In this document: piece after piece, positions 33,865 to 42,225 of the stretch
Layout: the number at the start of each line of letters is the position of its first letter
Position numbering within the stretch: the first letter of the stretch is position 1
Assembly: GCF_030209755.1 (NCBI RefSeq)
Contig: NZ_JARVRH010000013.1
Coordinates: 62,001 to 126,000 of the forward strand
DNA from: Arthrobacter sp. efr-133-TYG-118
GTDB taxonomy: Bacteria; Actinomycetota; Actinomycetes; Actinomycetales; Micrococcaceae
Direction of reading: 5' to 3'
DNA length: 64,000 nt
Translations under genes and position numbers: made by a program
The notes under the pieces: model-generated
Databases searched by the model: none
The model's input: only the letters and a program-made list of their open reading frames with translations
Told to the model about the DNA's origin: nothing

Positions 33865-34577
33865 TGCCTCGCAACATCGCTCATCAGTTCCGCGGCCGCG
33901 TGGAACTGGGCCGCCAGCCGGCGCCGTCGTGCAGGATCTGCCTCGGGCAGTCGCCGTACGACAAGCTCAGAGGCTCCCAGATTCCGGATGGAATCCATCA
34001 GCTCCCGAAGCTGGAGTTCCGCCAGAACGGCCGCGTCGGACGGACCGTGATCCACGCCCAAGGCGCCGACGTCCGCGAGGAACCCCTCCACATCGAAAAT
34101 TCCCCCGTTGGAATCAGAGTCGGAATCAGGGTGAGCCAGTTCGCCTGCGATCACATTCATTGGTACGGCGGGTGCACTCCGGCGTATTTTGCCGTCCAAT
34201 GACAATCTCACGGGCGGCAGCATTCCACCCTCTGCAACGCCCTTTGCGAGCAGGGTTTTCACCGTCTCGTGGGATACGCCCAGGACCGGGGCGATGGCAC
34301 GCAGCGACAAATTTCCGGCCGCCAACTCCATCGCGACACTCACCCGGGCATTGCCTCTCAGGCTCGGGAGGACCAGCCGCTCAGCCTCCACCAACTCAGC
34401 CCACGTACTCAGGCCAAAGGCCTTCCACGCCCTCGCCGCATACAGCTCCAAGGCGAGCTTCACGACTTGGCCGAGCAACCGGTCAACCACACCCACTTGG
34501 CGGTCAAGCTCAGCCAAACGCAGGCGCAAACGGTTCACCTTGACACGCGCACCCCCGACATCCAGCTCCCGCTGCAT
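33846..34577 (-). CDS. Unknown protein with helix-turn-helix and coiled-coil regions
   Basis: A 243-aa protein. A helical N-terminal region (VKVNRLRLRLAELDRQVGVV) probably forms a coiled coil. Residues about 80-125, RGNARVSVAMELAAGNLSLR and IAPVLGVSHETVKTLLAKG, form a clear helix-turn-helix of the ParB/resolvase type. An acidic linker and a helical C-terminus follow. ATG 34577 is chosen because GGGGAGG lies 9 nt upstream; an upstream in-frame TTG overlaps that site. It is the first of a two-gene unit with the sigma-like gene. Function unknown; probably regulatory. Confidence 0.65.
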   Translation of the reverse strand: MQRELDVGGARVKVNRLRLRLAELDRQVGVVDRLLGQVVKLALELYAARAWKAFGLSTWAELVEAERLVLPSLRGNARVSVAMELAAGNLSLRAIAPVLGVSHETVKTLLAKGVAEGGMLPPVRLSLDGKIRRSAPAVPMNVIAGELAHPDSDSDSNGGIFDVEGFLADVGALGVDHGPSDAAVLAELQLRELMDSIRNLGASELVVRRLPEADPARRRRLAAQFHAAAELMSDVARQWGVAA

Positions 34578-34820
34578 ACCTGTGTACCTCCCCAAAAGTA
34601 CTAAGGACCACCCTGTTTGCCGTCCAGCCGATCGGTGAAACGGTCAAATGAGCTGTTATTAGAACTAGTGGTTCGTCGCTTCAATTTGTGTCGCAGAAGC
34701 TTTTGGGCCCTGAATGCCGTTGAGTCCGCGGCTCCCCGGAAAACAGCGGAGCCTCTTCAAAACGTCGACATTTCCACGCTCTGCCATTGTCAACAGCATC
34801 TTCGTCGCCAACAATGAAGC

Positions 34821-35957
34821 ATGCCGGTCTACGTGAGGTCTCTGGAAACTGCCGTACCGCCCACAGTGCTTGTGCAACCACAGGCGCGCGACGTTTTTGC
34901 ATCCCAACCGGGCCTGACACGGCTTGGATCCCGGCTGGTGCGAACCTGCTTTGATTCAGCAGCCATCGATACCCGCTTCACTGCCGTCGCCGAATTGTCC
35001 CTTGATAATCACTCCGAGAATCCGTCGTTCTTTGACCCTGCCACTGGCCGTGTGCTTAGCCCCAGCACAAAGGTCCGCAACGAAATCTTCGCGGTCGAAG
35101 CCACCAAATTGTTCATTGAGGCCGCCAAAGCCGCGGTCGGGAAATGTCCAGACATTGATTTACTTGACATAACTCATGTCATCACTGTCTCCTGCACCGG
35201 ATTCTTCAATCCCGGCCCCGACTACAAAGTAGTCCGGGCCCTCGGACTCAGCCCGGCCGTGCAGCGCTATCACCTTGGCTTCATGGGTTGCTACGCTGCG
35301 TTCCCCGCCCTCCGCGCAGCCCGGCAGTTCTGCCAGGCTGATCCCGATGCCGTCGTCCTCGTTATCTGCGTGGAGCTTTGTTCACTCCACGTCCGGACCT
35401 CAAATGATCCGGACACCATCATGGGATCGGCGATCTTTGCGGACGGTGCGGCGGCCGCCGTCGTGACTTCCCGTGAACCTGAGGGGCCGGACCCGGTGAT
35501 CAGGCTGGATCACTTCGAGACGGTCCTGACGCCGGTCGGCGAAGAAGCCATGGCCTGGAATATCGGCGACGAAGGCTTCGAGATGGTTCTCGGCACGTAC
35601 GTGCCGCACATCATCGAGGAACACATCACCGGCGCGCTCGAGCCGCTGCTTGCCCGGGAGCCCTCCTTGGCGGGGCTCCCCTACCGGGACATTACGCATT
35701 GGGCCATCCATCCCGGCGGCCGCAGCATCCTCGACAAAGTCGAGTCGAAACTTGACCTCACCGAAGAACAGATGGTTCCCGCACGCGAAGTCCTTCGCGA
35801 CTACGGCAACATGAGCAGCGCCACCGTACTCTTCGTCTTGAAACACATTTTGGGACAAACTCCGGCAGAGCGGGAGGAGCGCATCTGCTCCATGGCATTC
35901 GGGCCGGGCCTCACGGTGGAGACAGGACTGTTCACCCGGGTCTCCCCGGCCTTGTGA
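34821..35957 (+). CDS. Type III polyketide synthase (chalcone synthase-like)
   Basis: A homodimeric ketosynthase (378 aa) that extends an acyl-CoA starter with malonyl-CoA and cyclises it. The Cys-His-Asn triad is complete: Cys157 in GFMGCYAAFPALRAA, His297 in HWAIHPGGRSI and Asn330 in YGNMSSATVLF. VSCTGFFNPGPDY is the usual substrate tunnel region. It heads an operon with a methyltransferase and a flavin monooxygenase, the same order of activities as the Streptomyces srsABC phenolic-lipid operon, so an alkylresorcinol or alkylpyrone product that is then methylated and hydroxylated is likely (inference). No good ribosome site precedes the ATG. Confidence 0.93.
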   Translation: MPVYVRSLETAVPPTVLVQPQARDVFASQPGLTRLGSRLVRTCFDSAAIDTRFTAVAELSLDNHSENPSFFDPATGRVLSPSTKVRNEIFAVEATKLFIEAAKAAVGKCPDIDLLDITHVITVSCTGFFNPGPDYKVVRALGLSPAVQRYHLGFMGCYAAFPALRAARQFCQADPDAVVLVICVELCSLHVRTSNDPDTIMGSAIFADGAAAAVVTSREPEGPDPVIRLDHFETVLTPVGEEAMAWNIGDEGFEMVLGTYVPHIIEEHITGALEPLLAREPSLAGLPYRDITHWAIHPGGRSILDKVESKLDLTEEQMVPAREVLRDYGNMSSATVLFVLKHILGQTPAEREERICSMAFGPGLTVETGLFTRVSPAL

Positions 35958-35967
35958 TGCCGAGTCT

Positions 35968-36699
35968 GTGATGCCTGCCCTCCCCCGCCCAGGCGGCTTT
36001 CTCGACGCGCGGGATGAAGCCGCGGTGGAAGACATGGACCGTCCCGATTGCGAGCTTGACCGGCTCAACAGGAGCTACGCGCGGTTTCCGATCGTCAACG
36101 CCGTGGTGTCCGGCTGGCGGGATACCTACAAATCACGGATCAAGCCATTGCTCACGACGGCGGCCCCCACCACGGTCCTTGACATCGGCTGCGGTGGTGG
36201 AGACGTCGCCCGCAGCCTCGCGCGCCGGGCCGCCGCAGACGGTTACCGCCTGGAAGTCACCGGAATCGACCCGGACGAGCGCGCCTTCCATTTCGCGAAC
36301 TCTGCCCCTCCCGTGGAAGGCGTCAGCTACAGAAAAGCCCTCAGCTCAGAGCTCGTGTCAGAAGGGCGCAAGTTCGACGTCGTTATTTCCAACCATGTCC
36401 TGCACCACTTAACCACCCCGGAACTCGCCTCGTTCCTTCGCGATTCCGAACAGCTTTGCGACCGGATCGCCCTGCACAACGACCTCACCCGCAGCCGCGT
36501 CGCATACGCACTTTTCTGGGCCGGATCCTGGCCTCTCGGCATTCGATCGTATATCCACGGTGACGGCCTCACATCGATCAAGCGGAGCTACACGGCAGCG
36601 GAACTCCGTGCCGCCACTCCCCCGGCATGGACGGTTGAACCGAGCGGCTTGTGGCACAACCTGCTGGTCTACCGGCGCCGCGAGGTCCCAGATGTTTGA
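35968..36699 (+). CDS. Class I SAM-dependent methyltransferase of the type III PKS operon
   Basis: A 243-aa methyltransferase with the SAM motif VLDIGCGGGDVARSLA near residue 70, the acidic residue in VTGIDPDE near 100 and FDVVISNHVLHHLT near 137. It probably methylates the polyketide product. GTG (35968) and ATG (35971) are adjacent possible starts. It begins 10 bp after the PKS stop and overlaps the monooxygenase gene by 8 nt. Confidence 0.88.
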   Translation: MMPALPRPGGFLDARDEAAVEDMDRPDCELDRLNRSYARFPIVNAVVSGWRDTYKSRIKPLLTTAAPTTVLDIGCGGGDVARSLARRAAADGYRLEVTGIDPDERAFHFANSAPPVEGVSYRKALSSELVSEGRKFDVVISNHVLHHLTTPELASFLRDSEQLCDRIALHNDLTRSRVAYALFWAGSWPLGIRSYIHGDGLTSIKRSYTAAELRAATPPAWTVEPSGLWHNLLVYRRREVPDV

Positions 36700-37834
36700 C
36701 GTCGTTGTGGTCGGAGCCGGGCCTGTCGGGCTGTTCATGGCGGCCCTGCTGCTGCAAAACGGGCACCGCGTTGCAGTACTGGAAAGGCGCGCGACGCCGG
36801 GCCGCCAGACCCGCGCCATAGGGATCCATCCGCCTGCCCTGGCAGCTTTGGACGCAGTCGGTGCCGCCCATCTCCTGGTCTCTTCAGGGGTCCGGATCAC
36901 CCACGGTGCCGCGTACAGCGGCGGCAGGAAAGTAGCGGACATGGACTTCGCCCGCCCCTCGGCTGAGTACCCTTTCATCCTTTCCGTCCCGCAATATCTC
37001 ACCACCCATGCCCTTGAGTCGAGGGTGACCGACCTTGATCCCAGCGCCCTCCACCGCGGGGTGCAGGTCGAGGAAGTCGTCGACGACGGCGGGCACCTGC
37101 GTCTGCGGGGACTGCAAGAGGGGGCTCCAGTGGAGTTTCTGGGCCGGTTCGTGGTGGCGGCCGACGGTGTCCATTCGGCAGTGCGCGAAGGACTGGGACT
37201 GGAGCCACGCTTGCGCACCTATCCCGACTACTACGTGATGGGCGATTTCCGGGATGAATCGATGTACGGCAACAACGCTGTCCTTTTCCTTGAGCCGGGC
37301 GGAATCGTGGAGTCCTTTCCCTTACCGGGCGGCATCCGCCGGTGGGTGGTCCGGCTTGGCGCCCCGTGTCAGGAACCCACTCCCCACGCGCTCGCCGCCC
37401 TCATCAAGAAGCGGACCGGCAGCGCGGTGGACTCCGCAAGCAATACGATGATCAGCACCTTCGGCGTCACCTCGCGGCTGGTCTCCCGGATGGTCCACGG
37501 AAGGGTCGCCCTGCTTGGAGACGCCGCGCACGAGATCAGCCCGATCGGTGGTCAAGGGATGAACTTGGGCTGGTTGGACGCCGTTGCCTTGGCGCCGATC
37601 GTCAGCGATGCATTGCGAACATCCGCTGGAGGCCCTGCCAGCAAGGAACTCGCGGGCTTCGAGCGGGACCGTCAGCGTGCGGCGAAGAAAGCCATCTGGC
37701 AGGCCAGTCTGAACATGGCGCTGGGACGACCCCTGCCCCCGAAGGTCCTCAGCGCACGGAATGCGCTGATAGGCCGAGCCATTACCTTGCCGATGTTCTC
37801 GGAGCTTGTTGCCCGGAGATTTACTATGCACTAG
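36692..37834 (+). CDS. FAD-dependent aromatic hydroxylase/monooxygenase of the type III PKS operon
   Basis: A 380-aa group A flavoprotein monooxygenase. The dinucleotide fold VVVGAGPVGLFMAALLLQNG starts at residue 4, VAADGVHSAVREGL (DG motif) lies near 150, and GRVALLGDAAHEISPIGGQG (GD motif) near 275. It probably hydroxylates the polyketide-derived phenol, as SrsC does in Streptomyces, possibly leading to quinones. The frame is open 44 codons further upstream, but the domain begins at ATG 36692, which overlaps the methyltransferase stop codon. Confidence 0.9.
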   Translation: MFDVVVVGAGPVGLFMAALLLQNGHRVAVLERRATPGRQTRAIGIHPPALAALDAVGAAHLLVSSGVRITHGAAYSGGRKVADMDFARPSAEYPFILSVPQYLTTHALESRVTDLDPSALHRGVQVEEVVDDGGHLRLRGLQEGAPVEFLGRFVVAADGVHSAVREGLGLEPRLRTYPDYYVMGDFRDESMYGNNAVLFLEPGGIVESFPLPGGIRRWVVRLGAPCQEPTPHALAALIKKRTGSAVDSASNTMISTFGVTSRLVSRMVHGRVALLGDAAHEISPIGGQGMNLGWLDAVALAPIVSDALRTSAGGPASKELAGFERDRQRAAKKAIWQASLNMALGRPLPPKVLSARNALIGRAITLPMFSELVARRFTMH

Positions 37835-37932
37835 GAGCGTCTGGGCAACGACGGCGGCTGGCTGGCGTCGCCGTCGTTGTGTCACCAAGAGTTGGGCGGA
37901 CGGTTGGGGTGCCATCGCACTAAGCTCAATCC

Positions 37933-38610
37933 ATGGACTTTGAGACCCGCCCCCTGCCTGCCGGCCCGGACACGACGTTTACTGCCTCCGAAATCCGCAG
38001 AGCAGTTCAGGACATACTCGGTCTCGACGGCCTCCCGCCCATCGTGCAGGTCGGCCATCCCGTGCTGCGCCAGCGCGCCGCGCTCTACGACGGCCAGCTC
38101 GAGGACACCGAATTGGCGCAGCTGATCGAACGGATGCGGGATGTCATGCATGCCGCTCCCGGCGTGGGCCTGGCAGCACCGCAGCTCGGCATCCCCTTGC
38201 AGCTGGCTGTGCTCGAAGATCATTTCGATGTTGATCCTGTTGCCTCGGAGATCCGCCAAAGGACGCCGCTGGGCTTCTTCGCCATACTGAATCCCAGCTA
38301 CGAACCCGAGGGGACTTCAACGGCGTCGTTCTACGAAGGTTGCCTGTCGATGCGCGGATACCAGGCCGTGGTCACACGGCACCGCGACGTTCGCCTGCAC
38401 TACCAGCGTCCTGACGGCAGCGCAGCCTCGGGCGGATTCTCCGGATGGCAGGCCCGGATAGTCCAGCACGAGACCGACCACCTGCATGGCGGACTCTATT
38501 TGGACCGCGCCGAGCTGCGGTCACTGGCAAACGATGGAGAGTACTCCGCCCATTGGGCGTACCCCGGAATCGACGAGGCACGCCGGGGGCTCGGTTTCCT
38601 CAACCCGTAG
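37933..38610 (+). CDS. def: Peptide deformylase
   Basis: Removes the N-formyl group from new proteins. All three motifs are seen: GVGLAAPQLG (about residues 77-86), EGCLSMRG (about 137-144, Cys metal ligand) and QHETDHLHG (about 178-186, two His ligands and the catalytic Glu). At 225 aa it is longer than the E. coli enzyme, with extra N- and C-terminal residues usual in actinobacteria. The ATG is 6 nt after TAAGCT (37921-37926) with no ribosome site, so it may be leaderless. Its 3' end overlaps the converging S9 peptidase gene by 11 bp. Confidence 0.94.
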   Translation: MDFETRPLPAGPDTTFTASEIRRAVQDILGLDGLPPIVQVGHPVLRQRAALYDGQLEDTELAQLIERMRDVMHAAPGVGLAAPQLGIPLQLAVLEDHFDVDPVASEIRQRTPLGFFAILNPSYEPEGTSTASFYEGCLSMRGYQAVVTRHRDVRLHYQRPDGSAASGGFSGWQARIVQHETDHLHGGLYLDRAELRSLANDGEYSAHWAYPGIDEARRGLGFLNP

Positions 38611-40651
38611 TTGAACTGGTCTCGCGCGACGGGTTTGCTGCTGACGGCAGGTGCCTTGCCCACCACGCGAGGATCTGCTCGAAACGCTGTCGCCTGTGGT
38701 GTGGCGTCCCCGACCGCGATAGTTCGTGGTCTTCACCCGGGAAGAGGAGCAACGCCGCCTCCACACCCTGCGCCTTGAGCGCGGCAAAGTAGCGCTGGCC
38801 CTGTTCAACCGGGCATCGGAGATCGTTTTCGCTGTGGATCACCAGGGTAGGCGTCCGGACTGCGGTCACTACGGCCATGGGACTTTGGGCCGCCATCTGC
38901 TCGGGCGATCCGCCCGTGTATTGGCCGCCGAAGAACCATCCGATATCCGAGGAACCGGCAAAGCTGACCGGGTCTAGGAATCCGCGCTCCACAATGGCTG
39001 CTTTGAAGCGGTGTTCATGGCCGATAACCCAGGCAGTCAGATATCCGCCGTAGGACCCGCCCATGATGCCGATCGATTCCCGGTCCATTGCCGGGAAGGC
39101 TTCCAGGGTCCCCTCCAGGAAGGTGAGTACATCCGCCATGTCCACGGTGCCCATCCTTTCCTTGATGGCACCGCCGTGTGCCTGGCCGTATCCGGCCGAA
39201 CCCCGCGGGTTGCACATCAGCACGGCGTATCCCGCCTCGGCGTACACCTGGGCCTCGTCGAAGAAGGCGCCCGTGTACTGGGCGAAAGGGCCGCCGTGGA
39301 TCGTGAGGAGCACGGGATGGGGGCCGGGCCCCTCCGGCAATACGGCCCAGCCGTGGACCGGGTAGCCATCCGCGCCGGTCGCAGTGAACTCGTGCGGCTC
39401 CAGGATGGTTGCTTCGTCCCGGAGCGTCTTGGTGAAATCAGTGAGCACTCGGAGTTCACCCTTCTCCAGAACGCCGAGTTCGCCATTGCTGGAAGCGTCA
39501 CCGTAAGTGACAGACACCAGGTCCCCCACCGCGGAAGCGCCGCTCACTACCCGGGGCCCCTTTACCAGGACCTCGCTCTCGCCATCGGCCGTCCATTGGA
39601 TCAGCTGGACGCTCCCACGGCTCGTGTTGAGCGCGAGCACCCCATCTATGCCAAAAGTTTCGAGGCGGCCCCCAATGTCCTGGTTTTCAACGTCGCTCAG
39701 CATCGTTGCCTTGCCGCCCCCGACCGGCATTGCGTAAAGCGCCGTGTTCCTCGCGACGAAGTCCAGGCCGTCCTCGCCGAGGTCCTGTGCCGTAAAGAAG
39801 AGCCACTCACCGTTCGCGGATTCGCAGACTTCCTGGACGGACTGCGGCGCAGCGTCCGGACGCAGTGCCGTGGCCTCGCCGCCCGCGGCAGGAACACTAT
39901 GGATACCCGAGGCGATATCGGCGTCGTGCCCTTCGTGGAGAGCGGCGACAAAGTAGACGCTCTCGCTGTTGCGGCTGAAGGACGGCGAGGTGTGGTCGGC
40001 TTCGCCGAACGTCAACTGCACGGCCGGCGGCGCCAGGGCCGCCGCATCGGCCCCGCGGGCTTTGGCGGCCCTCCCCACAGGAACCACGGGAGGTTCCGCT
40101 CCAGGCTCGGGGACGTCGACGACGAACAGTTGGGCGGGCTTGTCCGCGGTGTAGCCCAGTCCATTGAGCCTGTATTGGTTGTCGGTGATCAATCGGGGGT
40201 CTTCGCTGCCTGCCCCGACCCCGTCGACTGTTCCGTAACGGCCTTCTTCAGGAACCCGTGAGGAGAACACAATCCTGCGCGAATCGGGCGCCCAGGCAAA
40301 CTCTGAGACTCCCAATTTCTGTTCCGTCATCGCTTGCGGTTCCCCGCCGCCGGCCTCCACCACGTGCAGTTGCGGCTTGCCGTCCGGGGTCGCCCGGAGG
40401 AATGCCAACACGCTGCCGTCTGGCGAGAATGCGGGTGCGGTGTCCCGGAAGCCACGGGTGATCCGACGGGGCGGTATCGCGGGGTCGAAAGGAACACTCC
40501 AGAGCTGTCCGACGTACGCATCGGCGTCGAAATCGGGCCGCGTCACGGACACGACGGCGCGGGTGCCATCGGGATGGGCGGCCGGGGCGGAGACGGAATT
40601 CAGGAGCGGGAGTTGTTCGGCTTTCACGCTGGTGAGCCTAGCGGCCGTCAC
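38600..40651 (-). CDS. S9 family serine peptidase (prolyl oligopeptidase / acylaminoacyl peptidase-like)
   Basis: A 683-aa cytoplasmic peptidase with no signal peptide. Residues about 1-400 form a WD-like beta propeller (repeats such as DTAPAFSPDGSVLAFLR). The C-terminal alpha/beta hydrolase domain carries the nucleophile in GIMGGSYGGYLTAW, Asp in VIHSENDLRCPVEQ and His in LFPGEDHELSR. It trims small peptides or N-acyl amino acids. The GTG start is 6 nt after TATCGT with no ribosome site (leaderless), divergent from the RlmA-like gene. Confidence 0.94.
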   Translation of the reverse strand: MTAARLTSVKAEQLPLLNSVSAPAAHPDGTRAVVSVTRPDFDADAYVGQLWSVPFDPAIPPRRITRGFRDTAPAFSPDGSVLAFLRATPDGKPQLHVVEAGGGEPQAMTEQKLGVSEFAWAPDSRRIVFSSRVPEEGRYGTVDGVGAGSEDPRLITDNQYRLNGLGYTADKPAQLFVVDVPEPGAEPPVVPVGRAAKARGADAAALAPPAVQLTFGEADHTSPSFSRNSESVYFVAALHEGHDADIASGIHSVPAAGGEATALRPDAAPQSVQEVCESANGEWLFFTAQDLGEDGLDFVARNTALYAMPVGGGKATMLSDVENQDIGGRLETFGIDGVLALNTSRGSVQLIQWTADGESEVLVKGPRVVSGASAVGDLVSVTYGDASSNGELGVLEKGELRVLTDFTKTLRDEATILEPHEFTATGADGYPVHGWAVLPEGPGPHPVLLTIHGGPFAQYTGAFFDEAQVYAEAGYAVLMCNPRGSAGYGQAHGGAIKERMGTVDMADVLTFLEGTLEAFPAMDRESIGIMGGSYGGYLTAWVIGHEHRFKAAIVERGFLDPVSFAGSSDIGWFFGGQYTGGSPEQMAAQSPMAVVTAVRTPTLVIHSENDLRCPVEQGQRYFAALKAQGVEAALLLFPGEDHELSRSGTPHHRRQRFEQILAWWARHLPSAANPSRETSSTTG

Positions 40652-40695
40652 GGTATGACGATATGTGCCACTCCGTCCGCCGTAGGATTGTCCAT
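40652..40695. promoter_or_regulatory. Compact divergent promoter region with two leaderless starts
   Basis: Only 44 bp separate the S9 peptidase GTG (40651, minus) from the methyltransferase ATG (40696, plus). TATCGT on the minus strand (40663-40658) lies 6 nt before the GTG. TAGGAT on the plus strand (40683-40688) lies 7 nt before the ATG. Neither gene has a Shine-Dalgarno site, and the -35 regions must lie across each other. Confidence 0.5.
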
Positions 40696-41550
40696 ATGCT
40701 TTCCGACGCCGTCTCCGCCTTGCGCTGCCCGGTCTGCCAGGGTCCTTTCGGCCTGAGAGGGGCGGCGCCGCTTTCGTTGAGTTGCGTCGCCGGCCACAGT
40801 TTCGACGCCGCCAAACAGGGCTACTTCAACCTGCTCACCGGCAAGGGCACGGTCTTCGAGGCCGACACGGCCGAGATGGTCGCAGCCCGCAACGATTTCC
40901 TGGGCGCGGGCCATTACGGTCCCCTCGCTGAGGCCATCGCGGAGCTGGCCGCACCGGTCCTGCCGGCGCTGGGATCCCTCGTCCTGGATTCGGGGACCGG
41001 GACCGGCCACTACCTCCGCACAGTGCTGGACCGCACTCCCGCAGCAGCCATTGGCATCGATATCTCAAAGTTCGCCCTCCGCCGGGCAGCACGGTTGAAT
41101 CCCGACGCCATCAATCTCGTGTGGGATATCTGGCGTCCCCTGCCGCTCGTCGACCATGCCGTGGATGCCATCATCGTGGTCTTTGCGCCGCGGAATCCCC
41201 CGGAATTTGCCCGCGTGCTGCGTCCGGGCGGCCGGGTGATCGTGGTGACTCCGCGCAACGGACACCTTGGGGAGATTGCGGAACGGGCTGGAATGTTGGG
41301 CATTGAGCCCGGCAAAGACGAGCGTCTCGCCGAGTCCATGCAGGAGTTCTTCACTCTTGCGGACAGTATTCAACTCGACGTGGATCTCAAGCTCGACGGG
41401 CGGGACATCGCCGACGTCGCCTTCATGGGACCGGCAGGCCACCACCTTGAGCGCTCCGCTCTCCTGGCGTCGACGGCCGCGGAAACGTCCGTCCATGCCA
41501 CCGCGAAGTTCACCCTCAGCGTTTTCACAGCGGCGGAGCAAGGCTCCTAA
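40696..41550 (+). CDS. RlmA-like 23S rRNA (guanine-N1) methyltransferase
   Basis: A 284-aa methyltransferase with an N-terminal zinc finger (LRCPVCQGPF and SLSCVAGHSFDAAKQGYFNLL, the latter spanning about 21 residues) that is diagnostic of the RlmA group. The SAM-binding GSLVLDSGTGTGHYLR lies near residue 95 and FAPRNPPEFARVLRPGG near 165. RlmA enzymes methylate G745/G748 of 23S rRNA, and some give macrolide or tylosin tolerance. The frame opens 11 codons earlier, but ATG 40696 precedes the zinc finger directly and fits the promoter. Confidence 0.88.
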   Translation: MLSDAVSALRCPVCQGPFGLRGAAPLSLSCVAGHSFDAAKQGYFNLLTGKGTVFEADTAEMVAARNDFLGAGHYGPLAEAIAELAAPVLPALGSLVLDSGTGTGHYLRTVLDRTPAAAIGIDISKFALRRAARLNPDAINLVWDIWRPLPLVDHAVDAIIVVFAPRNPPEFARVLRPGGRVIVVTPRNGHLGEIAERAGMLGIEPGKDERLAESMQEFFTLADSIQLDVDLKLDGRDIADVAFMGPAGHHLERSALLASTAAETSVHATAKFTLSVFTAAEQGS

Positions 41551-41659
41551 CGGGAACCTTCGCGCCGGGCTAGGATGGAAAAACAGCGACTGTGATCTTG
41601 CTGGCGCTGCAGTCCGGATCAGGCCGGCTGCCGCCCCAAGTCCGGAAACAGGGGGAACG

Positions 41660-42121
41660 ATGTTTGAATGGCTTGGCAGCAACTGGTGGGCCCTCTGGCT
41701 CACCGTGTTTCTCGCATTTGCCGTGGTGGAGATGCTCACGCTTAGCTTCTTCTTCATCATGCTGGGGGCCGGTGCGCTGGCTGCCCTCGTCGCTGACTTC
41801 GCCGGAGCCGATCTCTGGTTGCAGATCGTCGTCTTTTGCATCGTGTCCCTGCTGATGATCGCTTTCGTCCGTCCTATCGCACTCAAGCATCTCCACAAGG
41901 GGCCTGCCGAGCAACGTACCAACGTGGACCGCCTGATCGGCCAATCAGCGCTCGTCATGGAGCCGGTCAGTGCGACGGCGGGACTGGTCAAGATCGGTGG
42001 CGACGTGTGGAGCGCCCGCAGCGCGGCTGGGATCATCGACGCCGGCCAGACCGTGCAGGTCACCAGGATTGACGGCGCGACGGCGGTAGTCGCCTCGACA
42101 GCGGAGAACAGCCCGCACTGA
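41660..42121 (+). CDS. NfeD-like membrane protein
   Basis: A 153-aa protein with two or three membrane segments in the first 75 residues (LWLTVFLAFAVVEMLTLSFF and after) and a small beta-rich OB-fold domain at about 85-150 (LIGQSALVMEPVSATAGLVK). It belongs to the short NfeD type, partners of stomatin/SPFH proteins in membrane organisation. ATG 41660 has GGGGGAA upstream; the open frame extends earlier only in the shadow of the methyltransferase gene. The SPFH gene follows at 104 bp. Confidence 0.9.
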   Translation: MFEWLGSNWWALWLTVFLAFAVVEMLTLSFFFIMLGAGALAALVADFAGADLWLQIVVFCIVSLLMIAFVRPIALKHLHKGPAEQRTNVDRLIGQSALVMEPVSATAGLVKIGGDVWSARSAAGIIDAGQTVQVTRIDGATAVVASTAENSPH

Positions 42122-42225
42122 GCGGCGTCCCGCCACGGCTCAAGCCGCTGGGTTCGACGACGAGCGATCGGCACATTGCCGCACACAACCGCATCAAATA
42201 CGTAACTGGGGAATGAAGGAGATGT

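Noticed and set aside
33929..34543. 204-codon plus-strand frame opposite the HTH-like gene
   Set aside because: Pro/Arg-rich shadow with no start signal.
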